Origin: Spirobacillus cienkowskii
GTDB taxonomy: Bacteria; Bdellovibrionota_B; Oligoflexia; Silvanigrellales; Silvanigrellaceae
Direction of reading: 5' to 3'
Assembly (NCBI GenBank): GCA_003339605.1
Contig: QOVW01000066.1
Coordinates: 1 to 48,539, forward strand
Length of the DNA stretch: 48,539 nucleotides
Program-made: the position numbers and the translations under genes
Notes under the pieces: generated by a model
Seen by the model: the letters and a program-made list of their open reading frames with translations, nothing else
Told to the model about the DNA's origin: nothing
Databases searched by the model: none
In this document: positions 32,281-40,835 of the stretch, one piece after another
How the letters are laid out: each line of letters opens with the position of its first letter
Numbering within the stretch: position 1 is the first letter of the stretch

Positions 32281-32931
32281 GTGGAACCGATATTTCCAAA
32301 ATGGACAAACCGAATTCCTTTATATCTTGGTATAGGTATTCCTTTGCTAGTGGTAACTTTAGTTACTGGAATTTGGTACTATTTTTCGCCAAAATTTTTG
32401 GCTGTAGGTTATGAACCTCAACAACCAATTGAGTTTAGTCACCAGCTTCATGCTGGGCAAATGGGAATGGACTGTCGATATTGCCATAGTGGAGTAGAGA
32501 AAACTTCCATAGCTCCTCTGCCACCTACTGAGACATGTATGGGGTGTCATAATAAAGTAAAGAAAGAAAGTCCGCGTTTAAAGCTTTTACATGAAAGTTA
32601 TAACAATAAAAAACCAATACCTTGGGTTCATGTTTACTCCTTGCCAAGACATGCTCATTTTGATCACAGTGCGCATTTAAACGCGGGCGTTGGTTGTGTG
32701 TCGTGCCATGGTAGAGTTGATAAAATGGAAGTGATTAGTTTGGTGAGTCCTTTGAGTATGGGTTGGTGTCTTGATTGCCATCGCAATCCACTGCCAAATA
32801 TTAGACCTCAAGATCAACTTACAAATATGGTTTTCGATCCTCATTCAGTAAACTATAAACCACTGAGTGATCCAGATTATAAAAATAAATTAATACAACC
32901 TCCTGAAGCATGTGGAGCTTGTCATTATTAA
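32281..32931 (+). CDS. actA: Alternative complex III pentaheme cytochrome c subunit ActA
   Basis: ActA is a membrane-anchored multiheme cytochrome c of alternative complex III, a quinol:cytochrome c (or HiPIP) oxidoreductase unrelated to bc1. The 216-residue protein has an N-terminal helix (IPLYLGIGIPLLVVTLVTGI) and five CxxCH heme sites: CRYCH, CMGCH, CVSCH, CLDCH and CGACH, the last at the extreme C-terminus. Extra His residues in FSHQLHAG and HFDHSAHLNA can act as distal ligands. The start is GTG with AGGTGG just upstream. It is the first gene of the 32281-43664 operon. Confidence 0.93.
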   Translation: MEPIFPKWTNRIPLYLGIGIPLLVVTLVTGIWYYFSPKFLAVGYEPQQPIEFSHQLHAGQMGMDCRYCHSGVEKTSIAPLPPTETCMGCHNKVKKESPRLKLLHESYNNKKPIPWVHVYSLPRHAHFDHSAHLNAGVGCVSCHGRVDKMEVISLVSPLSMGWCLDCHRNPLPNIRPQDQLTNMVFDPHSVNYKPLSDPDYKNKLIQPPEACGACHY

Positions 32932-32999
32932 TTAAATTTTAAGACGAGTATTTTTTGTAATATCGTTAAGTAACAAATTTTGATTGGAAAGTTTGCACC

Positions 33000-35900
33000 A
33001 TGACAAAGTTCAATTCCAATGATGAACAAAACAAACAGCAGATACTTTGGCGTAGCGTAGAAGATTTAGAAAATTCGCCAAATTTTCTAAATAAAATGCA
33101 ACGCGAATTTCCTCACGGAGCAAGTGAACTTGAGCTACGACCAGGTGTTCACAGAAGAAAATTTTTAGAGATTATTGGCGCATCCATGGCGCTTGCTGGA
33201 GTTGCGTCAACAGGATGTATAAGACGTCCTAAAGAGCATATTTATCCAGAAAATAATCGTCCAGAAGATACAACTCCTGGAATACCTAAGTTCTATACAA
33301 CTTCAGCAAAAATTGGAGGTGGAATTCTTGGGTTGATGGTAACAAGTACGGATGGTCGGCCTACAAAAATTGACGGGAACTCGCGTCACGTTACAAGTAA
33401 CCCTATAGCGGGAAGTAAAATTGGTTCTTCAAACGGTTTTGCACAAGCAGAAATTCTTAATATGTACGATCCAGATAGAGGGCAAAATTGCTTACTTTCA
33501 GGACAAAAAATTGCTAAAAAAGATCTTAAAGTTGCTCTTAAAAAAGCTCTAGAAAAATCTAAAAAATCTGAAGGAAGTGATTTAGCTCTTGTGTATGAAG
33601 CAAATCATTCTTTAGCATTTGCAAGTTTAATTGAAGAATTTAAATCAAATTATCCTAAGGCAATTGTTGTAGAACAAGATACAACTTACTCAAGCAACAG
33701 AGTGAATTCATTTTCCGAAATTGCAAAATCTCCGGCAGACGTTTCATATAATCTACTTAATGCAAATGTTATTTTGGCTTTAGACTCTGACTTTATGGGA
33801 ATTGAAGGCGAAAGTGTCAAAAATGCAAGACAGTTTGCAGAGAAAAGAAAAGTTGCTGATCCAAAGTCTTCAATGAATCGCTTATATAGCGTGGAATCAA
33901 ATTTTTCTACCACAGGTGCGATTGCGGATCACCATTTTACTCTTCGTAGCGGACGTCTTGGAGAGTTTTTAATAGCTGTTGCTGCAGAATTAAATTCAAC
34001 TTTTGGTGTGAAGTTTCCATCTGAAGTTGCTGAAAATTTAAAATATAAAAGAGTTTTTCCTGAGCCTTTAGTAAAACTTATTAAATCATGCGCTAAAGAT
34101 CTTTACCAACAAAATGGTCTTGCTTTAGTCATAGTTGGTGATAGACAACCATCTTGGGTTCATACGTTGGCATTTGCTATTAATTTGGGCTTAGGCGCGG
34201 TAGGAAAAGTCCTCAATTTGGTATCACATACTACCAAACCAAAAGGATTAAGTAGTTTTGCCAATTTAAAAAGTGCATTAGATAATAATTCTATACAAAC
34301 TCTTGTTGTTATTGGTGGAAATCCTGTCTATGCATTGCCTGCAAATTATAATTTAGAAAAATTGTTTACAAAAGTTAAAGATAGTTTTTATCTAGGATAT
34401 ACTTTAGATGAAACGTCAAAGAGCTGTAAATATTATATTCCAAAAACTCATTTTCTTGAGACTTGGGGTGATACACGTGCGTCAGACGGAACTGTCGCAA
34501 TAATGCAACCGCTTATTGCTCCTTTGTTTGATGATTGTGTTGATGAATATTCTTTTGTGTATTTATTATCTCGTTTAAATGATGATATGTCTGGTTACCA
34601 ATTGGTAAAAAATTATTGGCATAATAGAATTAAAAATGTAACAAATTTTGAAAATTCTTGGCGTACTTATTTAAGTCAAGGTTTTATTTCTGATGTTTCA
34701 AAAGAGACAATTTCGCACGGTAATTATTCTTTTGCTGAATTTTCTTCTAATTATTCAAAAACTTTAAAGCTAATTGATCCAAACGAAAAATCATTAGAAA
34801 TAGACTTTGTTTTAGACAGAACTGTTTATGATGGTCATTATACTAATAATGCTTGGATGCAAGAAACTCCTGATCCAATTACAAAATTGGTTTGGGATAA
34901 TGCTCTTTTAATTAGTCCAAAAACAGCAAAAGCGCTTGGTTTGCAAGCTAGACCAAAGCCAGGAAAGTCAGAAGTTGATCTTGTCAAAATTACATATCAA
35001 AATCGTAGTATGGAAGTTGCTGTTTGGGAAACTCCGGGTGTATCTGATTTTACCGCCGTGTTGCATCTTGGTTATGGACGTAAGTTTGGGAAGGTTGCAA
35101 GTGGCAGCGGATTTAATGCAAATTTAATTCGAACTTCCGATTCTTGGTTCGGTTCAGGATTAACAATTCGTAAAACGGGTAAAACATATTCTCTTGTTTC
35201 TACACAAGAGCATGGTTCTATGTCCGGTACTCCAAATGTTGCAGAAGATCGTCCTCCAGTTATAAGAGAAGCGACTCTTGCTAAATTTAAGTCAAACCCG
35301 TCTTTTGTATTAGAAAACGAGTTATTACCAATTGAAAAACAGAAAAATAATTTATTTAAATTTCCCGAAAATCCGGCACAGAAAAAATGGGCTCGTCAGC
35401 AATGGGGTATGACAATTGATTTGAATACTTGCATTGGTTGTAATGCCTGTGCGGTAGCTTGTCAGGCAGAAAATAATATTTCTGTGGTTGGCAAACAGGA
35501 AGTATTTAAAAATCGAGAAATGGCATGGATTCGTGTTGACCGTTACTTTACAGGTGATGTTGATAATCCTGAAATGCGTGCCGCATTTCAGCCTATTAAT
35601 TGTCAACAATGCGAAAACGCTCCATGCGAGGCTGTATGTCCCGTTGCAGCAACGGTGCATAGTCCTGATGGTTTAAATGATATGGCTTACAATAGGTGCG
35701 TAGGCACTCGCTATTGTGCAAATAACTGTCCTTATAAAGTCAGAAGATATAACTTTTTTAATTACAGTAAAGTAGACGATGAAAGAAATCCTCTATATGC
35801 AATGCAAAAAAATCCGAACGTAACAGTTCGTTTTAGAGGAGTTATGGAAAAATGTACTTATTGTGTCCAAAAAATTAATAAAGCACGTGCACATTTTAAA

Positions 35901-36122
35901 AAGACTTCTGATGGTATAATTCCTGACGGGGCTGTATTAACAGCATGTCAAAATGTATGTCCAACCAATGCAATTGTATTTGGAGATATTGCGGATTCTA
36001 ACTCAGCCGTTTCTCAGCTTAAAGATAATACTCGTAATTATTCATTGCTTGGGGAATTAAACACGAAACCTAGGACAACTTATCTAGCGAAAATTCGTAA
36101 CGCAAATCCCGAGCTTGTTTAA
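33000..36122 (+). CDS. actB: Alternative complex III molybdopterin-oxidoreductase-like iron-sulfur subunit ActB
   Basis: This 1040-residue protein is the fused B1-B2 form of ActB. A twin-arginine element lies inside an N-terminal extension (HRRKFLEIIGASMALAG, R52-R53) and is followed by STGC, which may be a lipobox. The large B1 domain (about 80-790) has the molybdopterin-oxidoreductase fold but binds no cofactor in known complexes. The B2 domain from about 800 carries four Cys clusters: CIGCNACAVAC (from C811), CQQCENAPCEAVC, CVGTRYCANNC and CTYC with a partner CQNVCPTNA. In known complexes these bind three 4Fe-4S and one 3Fe-4S centre. The next gene should be actC; here it is actD. Confidence 0.95.
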   Translation: MTKFNSNDEQNKQQILWRSVEDLENSPNFLNKMQREFPHGASELELRPGVHRRKFLEIIGASMALAGVASTGCIRRPKEHIYPENNRPEDTTPGIPKFYTTSAKIGGGILGLMVTSTDGRPTKIDGNSRHVTSNPIAGSKIGSSNGFAQAEILNMYDPDRGQNCLLSGQKIAKKDLKVALKKALEKSKKSEGSDLALVYEANHSLAFASLIEEFKSNYPKAIVVEQDTTYSSNRVNSFSEIAKSPADVSYNLLNANVILALDSDFMGIEGESVKNARQFAEKRKVADPKSSMNRLYSVESNFSTTGAIADHHFTLRSGRLGEFLIAVAAELNSTFGVKFPSEVAENLKYKRVFPEPLVKLIKSCAKDLYQQNGLALVIVGDRQPSWVHTLAFAINLGLGAVGKVLNLVSHTTKPKGLSSFANLKSALDNNSIQTLVVIGGNPVYALPANYNLEKLFTKVKDSFYLGYTLDETSKSCKYYIPKTHFLETWGDTRASDGTVAIMQPLIAPLFDDCVDEYSFVYLLSRLNDDMSGYQLVKNYWHNRIKNVTNFENSWRTYLSQGFISDVSKETISHGNYSFAEFSSNYSKTLKLIDPNEKSLEIDFVLDRTVYDGHYTNNAWMQETPDPITKLVWDNALLISPKTAKALGLQARPKPGKSEVDLVKITYQNRSMEVAVWETPGVSDFTAVLHLGYGRKFGKVASGSGFNANLIRTSDSWFGSGLTIRKTGKTYSLVSTQEHGSMSGTPNVAEDRPPVIREATLAKFKSNPSFVLENELLPIEKQKNNLFKFPENPAQKKWARQQWGMTIDLNTCIGCNACAVACQAENNISVVGKQEVFKNREMAWIRVDRYFTGDVDNPEMRAAFQPINCQQCENAPCEAVCPVAATVHSPDGLNDMAYNRCVGTRYCANNCPYKVRRYNFFNYSKVDDERNPLYAMQKNPNVTVRFRGVMEKCTYCVQKINKARAHFKKTSDGIIPDGAVLTACQNVCPTNAIVFGDIADSNSAVSQLKDNTRNYSLLGELNTKPRTTYLAKIRNANPELV

Positions 36123-36131
36123 AGAGCGGTT

Positions 36132-36158
36132 ATGGCTGTGGAGGAATTGATTTTATGA
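36132..36158 (+). other. Eight-codon open frame at the position of actC
   Basis: Between the actB stop (36120-36122) and actD (36155) lies ATG at 36132 followed by codons for MAVEELIL and a TGA that overlaps the actD start as ATGA. A purine-rich GAGCGG precedes it. In standard operons the roughly 1.4 kb actC gene occupies this place. The frame may be the remnant of an in-frame deletion of actC, or simply chance, since GGAGG inside it is the actD ribosome binding site. Confidence 0.3.
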
Positions 36159-36694
36159 CAAATAACAAACCAATTTATGGGATTTTAGCACAATTTGAAA
36201 CTGCTGCTGATGTTTATCATGCTTGTGAAAAAGTGCGAGATAAAGGATTTTTAAAGTGGGACGCTCACTCTCCATTTCCTGTGCATGGTTTAGATAAAGC
36301 TATGGGGCTACCACAAAGCAAGCTTTCTTGGATTGTTGGCGCAACAGCAACGATATGTGGTTTAGGTGGTGGTGCAACGTGGGTGTGGATGAATGCTGTT
36401 GATTATAAATTTATTGTGGCAGGTAAGCCGTTTTGGGGATTAACAGGATATTTTTTGCCTGCATTTGAATGTGCAGTGCTTTCGGCTGCAATTGCCTGTT
36501 TAATAGGCATGCTCGCTTTAAATAAGTTACCAAGATGGTATCATTCATTGTTTCGCTCCGAATCATTTAAGCGAGCAAGTGATGATAAGTTTTTTATATC
36601 GATAGAAGCAAGTGATCCTAAGTTTGATGAGCTTAAAACCTCTGAATTTTTAAGAGAATTGGGTGCATCTCAAGTAGAAGTTGTGGAGCTGTAA
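36155..36694 (+). CDS. actD: Alternative complex III subunit ActD (DUF3341)
   Basis: ActD is a small membrane subunit of alternative complex III. The 179-residue protein opens with YGILAQFETAADVYHACEKVRDKGF, typical of DUF3341, then FPVHGLDKAMGLPQSKLSWIV. Two membrane helices follow (WIVGATATICGLGGGATWVW and the stretch around FECAVLSAAIACLIGMLAL), and the protein ends with a soluble segment DDKFFISIEASDPKFDELKT. GGAGG lies nine bases before the ATG. In known structures it packs beside ActC and ActF, so loss of actC next to it is notable. Confidence 0.93.
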   Translation: MTNNKPIYGILAQFETAADVYHACEKVRDKGFLKWDAHSPFPVHGLDKAMGLPQSKLSWIVGATATICGLGGGATWVWMNAVDYKFIVAGKPFWGLTGYFLPAFECAVLSAAIACLIGMLALNKLPRWYHSLFRSESFKRASDDKFFISIEASDPKFDELKTSEFLRELGASQVEVVEL

Positions 36695-36698
36695 CTTT

Positions 36699-37364
36699 AT
36701 GATTAGAAATAATTTCAATAAAAAAATACTGTTACCTTGTGTAAGTCTTACGCTTGCCTCCATAATATTTTCTGGATGTCGAGGTCAAAAAAGTCAGGAA
36801 CCACCAATTTTACCTATTCAGAATATGGTTGAACAAACATCTTACGGTCCACAATCAAAAAATGATTTTTATAAAGATGGTTTATCAAATCGTCAACCAG
36901 TAGCAGGAACTGTTGCTCAAGGTGAAGAAAAAACAAATTTTCCATTGTATTACGGTTTTGAGCAAAATTCTTCTGAAAAAAATCCAGTATGGGTTAAGAA
37001 ATATCCAATAAAACTTACATCTCAGTTACTTAAAAAAGGGCAAGAGGGCTACAATATTTATTGCGCACCATGTCATGGTTATGCGGGTGATTCAAATGGG
37101 TTAGTTACGCAACGCGCAGGTGGTTCTATTAGGCCTTCAAATTTACATGATCAAGACAGACTCAATTTGAGTGTTGGTAAAATTTATGATGCTGTGCGTA
37201 ATGGTGTGAATAATTGGAATATGCCTGGTTTTGCTGCGCAATTATCTGTAGAAGACAGATGGGCTGTGGTTGCATATGTTCGCGCACTTCAAATTTCTAG
37301 AACCGCAAAATTAGAAAATATTCCTCAAGATGTTCGTGAAAAAAATGGTTGGAGTAAAAAATGA
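36699..37364 (+). CDS. actE: Alternative complex III monoheme cytochrome c lipoprotein ActE
   Basis: ActE is the monoheme cytochrome c subunit that passes electrons out of the complex. I place the start at 36699 rather than 36681: it gives a clean lipoprotein signal (MIRNNFNKKILLPC, hydrophobic core, then FSGC as lipobox) and avoids overlap with actD; GGAG lies 11 bases upstream. The 221-residue product has one heme site CAPCHGYAGDSNG and an axial Met in NNWNMPGFAAQLS, followed by DRWAVVAYVRALQ, as in cytochrome c domains. Its TGA overlaps the actF start as ATGA. Confidence 0.93.
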   Translation: MIRNNFNKKILLPCVSLTLASIIFSGCRGQKSQEPPILPIQNMVEQTSYGPQSKNDFYKDGLSNRQPVAGTVAQGEEKTNFPLYYGFEQNSSEKNPVWVKKYPIKLTSQLLKKGQEGYNIYCAPCHGYAGDSNGLVTQRAGGSIRPSNLHDQDRLNLSVGKIYDAVRNGVNNWNMPGFAAQLSVEDRWAVVAYVRALQISRTAKLENIPQDVREKNGWSKK

Positions 37365-38575
37365 GCAGCGGTCACAATAAAATAATTTTAACAAAAGATA
37401 ATGCCTCTCTCCCGGAAGATCATTTGTTTGCAAAATTGCCGCTAGCAGGTTCTGCGGTGGGCTTAATTGCATTGTTAATTGCCTTTATGTTTGGAAGATC
37501 AGATGCTGAGTATTTTTTCTTTTCATTTCATACCTGGTGGCTATTCTTTTTGAGTATTGCAATTGGGGCTGTGTTTTTTGTTTTAATTCAGTTTGCAACA
37601 AAAGCGGGTTGGAGTGTTGTTGTTCGTAGGCTAGCAGAAAATATTGCAATGACAATGCCGTTATTTTTTGTTTTGTTAATTATAATGGCCTTGGGAACTT
37701 CTACATTATATCATCATTGGTTAAGCGAAGAGGCTATGGCTGATAAGATCATTCAGTCAAAACAATGGTATTTAAACATTCCGTTTTTTTATATTCGCGC
37801 TATTTTTTATATGATCATGTTTACTTGGGCTGCTATGTATTTTGCGAAGTACTCTGCATTACAAGACGAAACAGGAGATTATAAAATAACGCGTAAATTA
37901 CAAAATGCGAGTTACCCATTTTTAATAGTTCTTGGATTTTGTGTTACGTTTGCTGCTTTTGACTGGATTATGTCTTTAGATCCTCATTGGTATTCTACAA
38001 TATTTGGTTTGTATTTTTTTGCTAGTTGTTACATGGTTTTCTTTGCAGTTTTAACAGTTGCAACAAGGTTATTACAGAATGTAAAATCATTAAGCGAAGT
38101 TGTTACTGTTGAGCATTATCATGATTTAGGAAAACTAGTTTTTGGTCATACTTGTTTTTGGGCATATGCGGCTTTTGTTCAATATTTATTAATTTGGTAT
38201 GGCAATATTCCAGAAGAAACAGCTTGGTATGAAGTGAGAGAAAGTCACGGGTGGTCATATATTTTGATTGCTTTGTGTATTGGTCACTTTTTAGTTCCAT
38301 TTTTATTTTTAATGGCTAGAAGGGCTAAGCGTTCTCGCTCTATGTTGGTTGGAGTTTCAGTTTGGATGATTATAATGCATTACTTAGATATTTATTGGTT
38401 AGTAATGCCCTCCAAATACGAACATGGCCCACAGTTTAGTTTTATAGACATTTTTTGTTTTCTAGGCATTGGTGGACTTTTTGTTGCTCTATTTGGAGTT
38501 ATTGCTCGTAGAAAAGCTCTTGTTCCAATTAAAGATCCTTTTTTGCCTGAGTCTATGAATTACGAAAACGTTTAA
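37361..38575 (+). CDS. actF: Alternative complex III quinol-binding membrane subunit ActF
   Basis: ActF is the NrfD-like integral subunit (ten predicted helices, 404 residues). Family features visible are SFHTWWLFFLSIAIGAVFFV, the long helix pair around TMPLFFVLLIIMALGTSTLYHHW, FAAFDWIMSLDPHWYSTIFG, the H-rich VVTVEHYHDLGKLVFGH, and MHYLDIYWLVMP. These identify it as ActF, not ActC, which has its own conserved segments. The gene is translationally coupled to actE by a four-base overlap. If actC is truly absent from the genome, this would be the only NrfD-like membrane core of the complex. Confidence 0.93.
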   Translation: MSSGHNKIILTKDNASLPEDHLFAKLPLAGSAVGLIALLIAFMFGRSDAEYFFFSFHTWWLFFLSIAIGAVFFVLIQFATKAGWSVVVRRLAENIAMTMPLFFVLLIIMALGTSTLYHHWLSEEAMADKIIQSKQWYLNIPFFYIRAIFYMIMFTWAAMYFAKYSALQDETGDYKITRKLQNASYPFLIVLGFCVTFAAFDWIMSLDPHWYSTIFGLYFFASCYMVFFAVLTVATRLLQNVKSLSEVVTVEHYHDLGKLVFGHTCFWAYAAFVQYLLIWYGNIPEETAWYEVRESHGWSYILIALCIGHFLVPFLFLMARRAKRSRSMLVGVSVWMIIMHYLDIYWLVMPSKYEHGPQFSFIDIFCFLGIGGLFVALFGVIARRKALVPIKDPFLPESMNYENV

Positions 38576-38587
38576 GGTGGTAATGAA

Positions 38588-38935
38588 ATGTTGAAATATA
38601 CTAAAGGTATTCCTTTTATTCATTCAGCGGGACATGATTCAAGCTCGCAAGAAGACGAGCCAGATCGTCCTCCTGTATTGGTGACTTCGATTATTGTTTT
38701 ACTTTCTTTTGCTTTTTTACTAGTTGTCGCAGCTATTACTTATACTCTTTTATGGAAAACAAGTAGTTCTCTTTCTGATGCTATGAATACGGGAATGGGT
38801 AATGAAACCAGATTAAATTATGTTCAATCCCAAAACGAATTATTAAATACATATAAAAAGCTTGACAACGGTTTATATCAAATACCAATAAATCAATCTA
38901 TTGAAATTATTTTAAAAGAAAACGCTGATCATTAA
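38588..38935 (+). CDS. Small single-helix protein of the act-cta operon
   Basis: This 115-residue protein has an N-terminal soluble part with an acidic stretch (SSSQEDEPDRPPVL), one membrane helix (TSIIVLLSFAFLLVVAAITY) and a C-terminal extracytoplasmic tail containing TYKKLDNGLYQIPINQSIEI. I do not recognise a named family. Its place between actF and the SCO gene, at spacings of 12 and 13 bases, argues for an accessory subunit or assembly factor of the complex III-oxidase supercomplex. Small single-helix subunits occur at a similar place in some alternative complex III operons. Confidence 0.65.
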   Translation: MLKYTKGIPFIHSAGHDSSSQEDEPDRPPVLVTSIIVLLSFAFLLVVAAITYTLLWKTSSSLSDAMNTGMGNETRLNYVQSQNELLNTYKKLDNGLYQIPINQSIEIILKENADH

Positions 38936-38948
38936 AGGGGTTTAAATT

Positions 38949-39812
38949 TTGAAGTCATGTTTTTTTTTCATTTCAATCGCAATTTTTTTCTCTTTATCTC
39001 ATAAGAGAGTCTTTGCTTTTGATGAAAGAGTTTCTATGCCTTCGCAAAAAAGGGCTTTAGCTCCTGGAGCATTACCTGCAAGCGAATTGCCAAAAGTCAT
39101 GCAAGGCGTCTCAATTCAAGAACATTTAGGAAAACAATTAGATCTTAATTTAACTTTTACAGATGAAAATGGAAAATTAACAAAAATTTCAGATATGTTA
39201 AGCATAGGCAAGCCTGTTATTTTAACATTAAATTACTATAGATGTTCAACTCTTTGTTCAATTCAATTATTTAATTTTGCTAAAACTTTAAAAGATTTAG
39301 CATGGCCAATAGGTAAAGATTTTCGTGTTGTTACAGTGAGTTTTGACCCAACAGATCATGTTGAAGTTGCAAAAGAAAAACAACTAGAGTTTGTTAAACT
39401 TACGCAGCAAGACAATGCGGATTGGAAATTTTACATAGGAAATGAAAATAATATTAAAAAGCTGACGGATCAGCTTGGATTTTACTATAAATATGATCCA
39501 ATTAGCAATGAATTTGCACATGCGGCAGCAATTTTTGTAATTACACCTGAAGGTAAAATTTCTAGTTATCTTTATGGAATTACGTATAAGTCAAGAGATA
39601 TAAAATTTGCATTAATGGATGCATCTAAAAATAAAATAGGATCACCAACAGACCAGGTTTTATTAACGTGCTTTCATTACAATCCCACAACAGGAAAATA
39701 CGATGCATTTGCGATAGGGATTCTTAGAATTGCAGCTTCAATTACTGTTTTATTGTTAATTTTATTTTTAGGATACTTTTTTTGGCGTGATAAACGCAAG
39801 AAGGTTAATTAG
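38949..39812 (+). CDS. SCO1/SenC family copper chaperone
   Basis: SCO proteins deliver copper to, or reduce, the CuA site of oxidase subunit II. The 287-residue protein starts with TTG and has a Sec signal peptide (MKSCFFFISIAIFFSLSHK), a thioredoxin-like domain with the copper-binding C99-x3-C103 in YYRCSTLCSIQ and the distal His in NEFAHAAAIF (H191), and a C-terminal membrane helix (ITVLLLILFLGYFFW). FRVVTVSFDPTDH is the usual family stretch. The next gene encodes the CuA-containing subunit II, so its target is likely right beside it. Confidence 0.92.
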   Translation: MKSCFFFISIAIFFSLSHKRVFAFDERVSMPSQKRALAPGALPASELPKVMQGVSIQEHLGKQLDLNLTFTDENGKLTKISDMLSIGKPVILTLNYYRCSTLCSIQLFNFAKTLKDLAWPIGKDFRVVTVSFDPTDHVEVAKEKQLEFVKLTQQDNADWKFYIGNENNIKKLTDQLGFYYKYDPISNEFAHAAAIFVITPEGKISSYLYGITYKSRDIKFALMDASKNKIGSPTDQVLLTCFHYNPTTGKYDAFAIGILRIAASITVLLLILFLGYFFWRDKRKKVN

Positions 39813-39823
39813 GGAGTACAAAC

Positions 39824-40804
39824 GTGTCAGGAACAGCAGTACAAGACACTACATGGCAGGGGTCATTTTGGTTACCGCAAAATATTTCTCCTATGACAGG
39901 TGGCCAGGATAACTTATTTTACTTTATCTATGGTTTATCCGTATTTTTCTTTATTGTCGTAGTTGGATTTATGGTGTACTTTGCATGGAAGTATCGTAAA
40001 AAGAAAGAAGGAGAAAGAACCACTGATATTCATGGTAACACCAAATTAGAAATTATTTGGAGTGTTATACCTGCAATTCTTTTTATTATAATTTTTGCTT
40101 GGGGATTTTTAGATTGGGTTAAGCTAAACCAACCGCCACAAGATTCAATAGAAGTTAAAGTAATTGGTAGAAAATGGGATTGGTTATTTATAGATGGAAA
40201 AAGTGGAGCAGAAACTTCTGACTTAATTGTTCCTATTAATACTCCTGTTCGATTAACAATGGTTTCTGCTGATGTAATTCATGGTTTTTACGTCCCTGAT
40301 TTTAGAATTAATCGTGATGTTTTACCTAATCAATACACAGTTCTCTGGTTTAAAGCAGAAAAAGAAGGAAATTACCCCATTTTATGCACGCAGTATTGCG
40401 GTACTAAACATTCGCAAATGGTACGTTATGTTCGCGTTGTATCTGAACCAGAATACCAAAAAGCAATGCTCGCTGCGCAAGGCGCTGGATTAACTCCTGC
40501 TCAATTAGGTAAAAAAATATTTGAAGGCAAAGGCGCTTGTGCCTCGTGTCATGATGTTTCTAAATCTAAAGTAAGATCTGTTGGGCCACCACTTTTTGGT
40601 TCTTATAATGAGGAGCAAGCAATAATTTTGGCAAACGGTAAAAAAGAAACCGTAAAATTTGACGACAATTATATTCGAGAGTCAATTTTAAACCCAAATG
40701 TTCGCGTGGTAGTTGGATATCCATCTGTGATGCCATCTTATCAAGGACAATTCAATGATAAAGAGCTTAATGCTCTAGTCGAATATATGAAGTCATTAAA
40801 ATAA
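39824..40804 (+). CDS. ctaC: Cytochrome c oxidase subunit II with fused cytochrome c (caa3 type)
   Basis: Subunit II accepts electrons at a binuclear CuA centre. This 326-residue protein has two N-terminal helices (around FYFIYGLSVFFFIVVVGFMV and IWSVIPAILFIIIFAWGF), then the cupredoxin domain with WDWLF, the CuA histidine in DVIHGFYVPDF and the loop C188-TQY-C192-GTKH-SQM. The Gln inside the loop, where many homologues have Glu, resembles ba3-type enzymes. A C-terminal cytochrome c domain has GACASCHDV (C239) and axial Met in PSVMPSYQG, so electrons can enter directly from ActE. The start is GTG with GGGAG upstream. Confidence 0.95.
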   Translation: MSGTAVQDTTWQGSFWLPQNISPMTGGQDNLFYFIYGLSVFFFIVVVGFMVYFAWKYRKKKEGERTTDIHGNTKLEIIWSVIPAILFIIIFAWGFLDWVKLNQPPQDSIEVKVIGRKWDWLFIDGKSGAETSDLIVPINTPVRLTMVSADVIHGFYVPDFRINRDVLPNQYTVLWFKAEKEGNYPILCTQYCGTKHSQMVRYVRVVSEPEYQKAMLAAQGAGLTPAQLGKKIFEGKGACASCHDVSKSKVRSVGPPLFGSYNEEQAIILANGKKETVKFDDNYIRESILNPNVRVVVGYPSVMPSYQGQFNDKELNALVEYMKSLK

Positions 40805-40835
40805 TAAATTTTAAGGTTATTTAGGAGCTTTTTTT

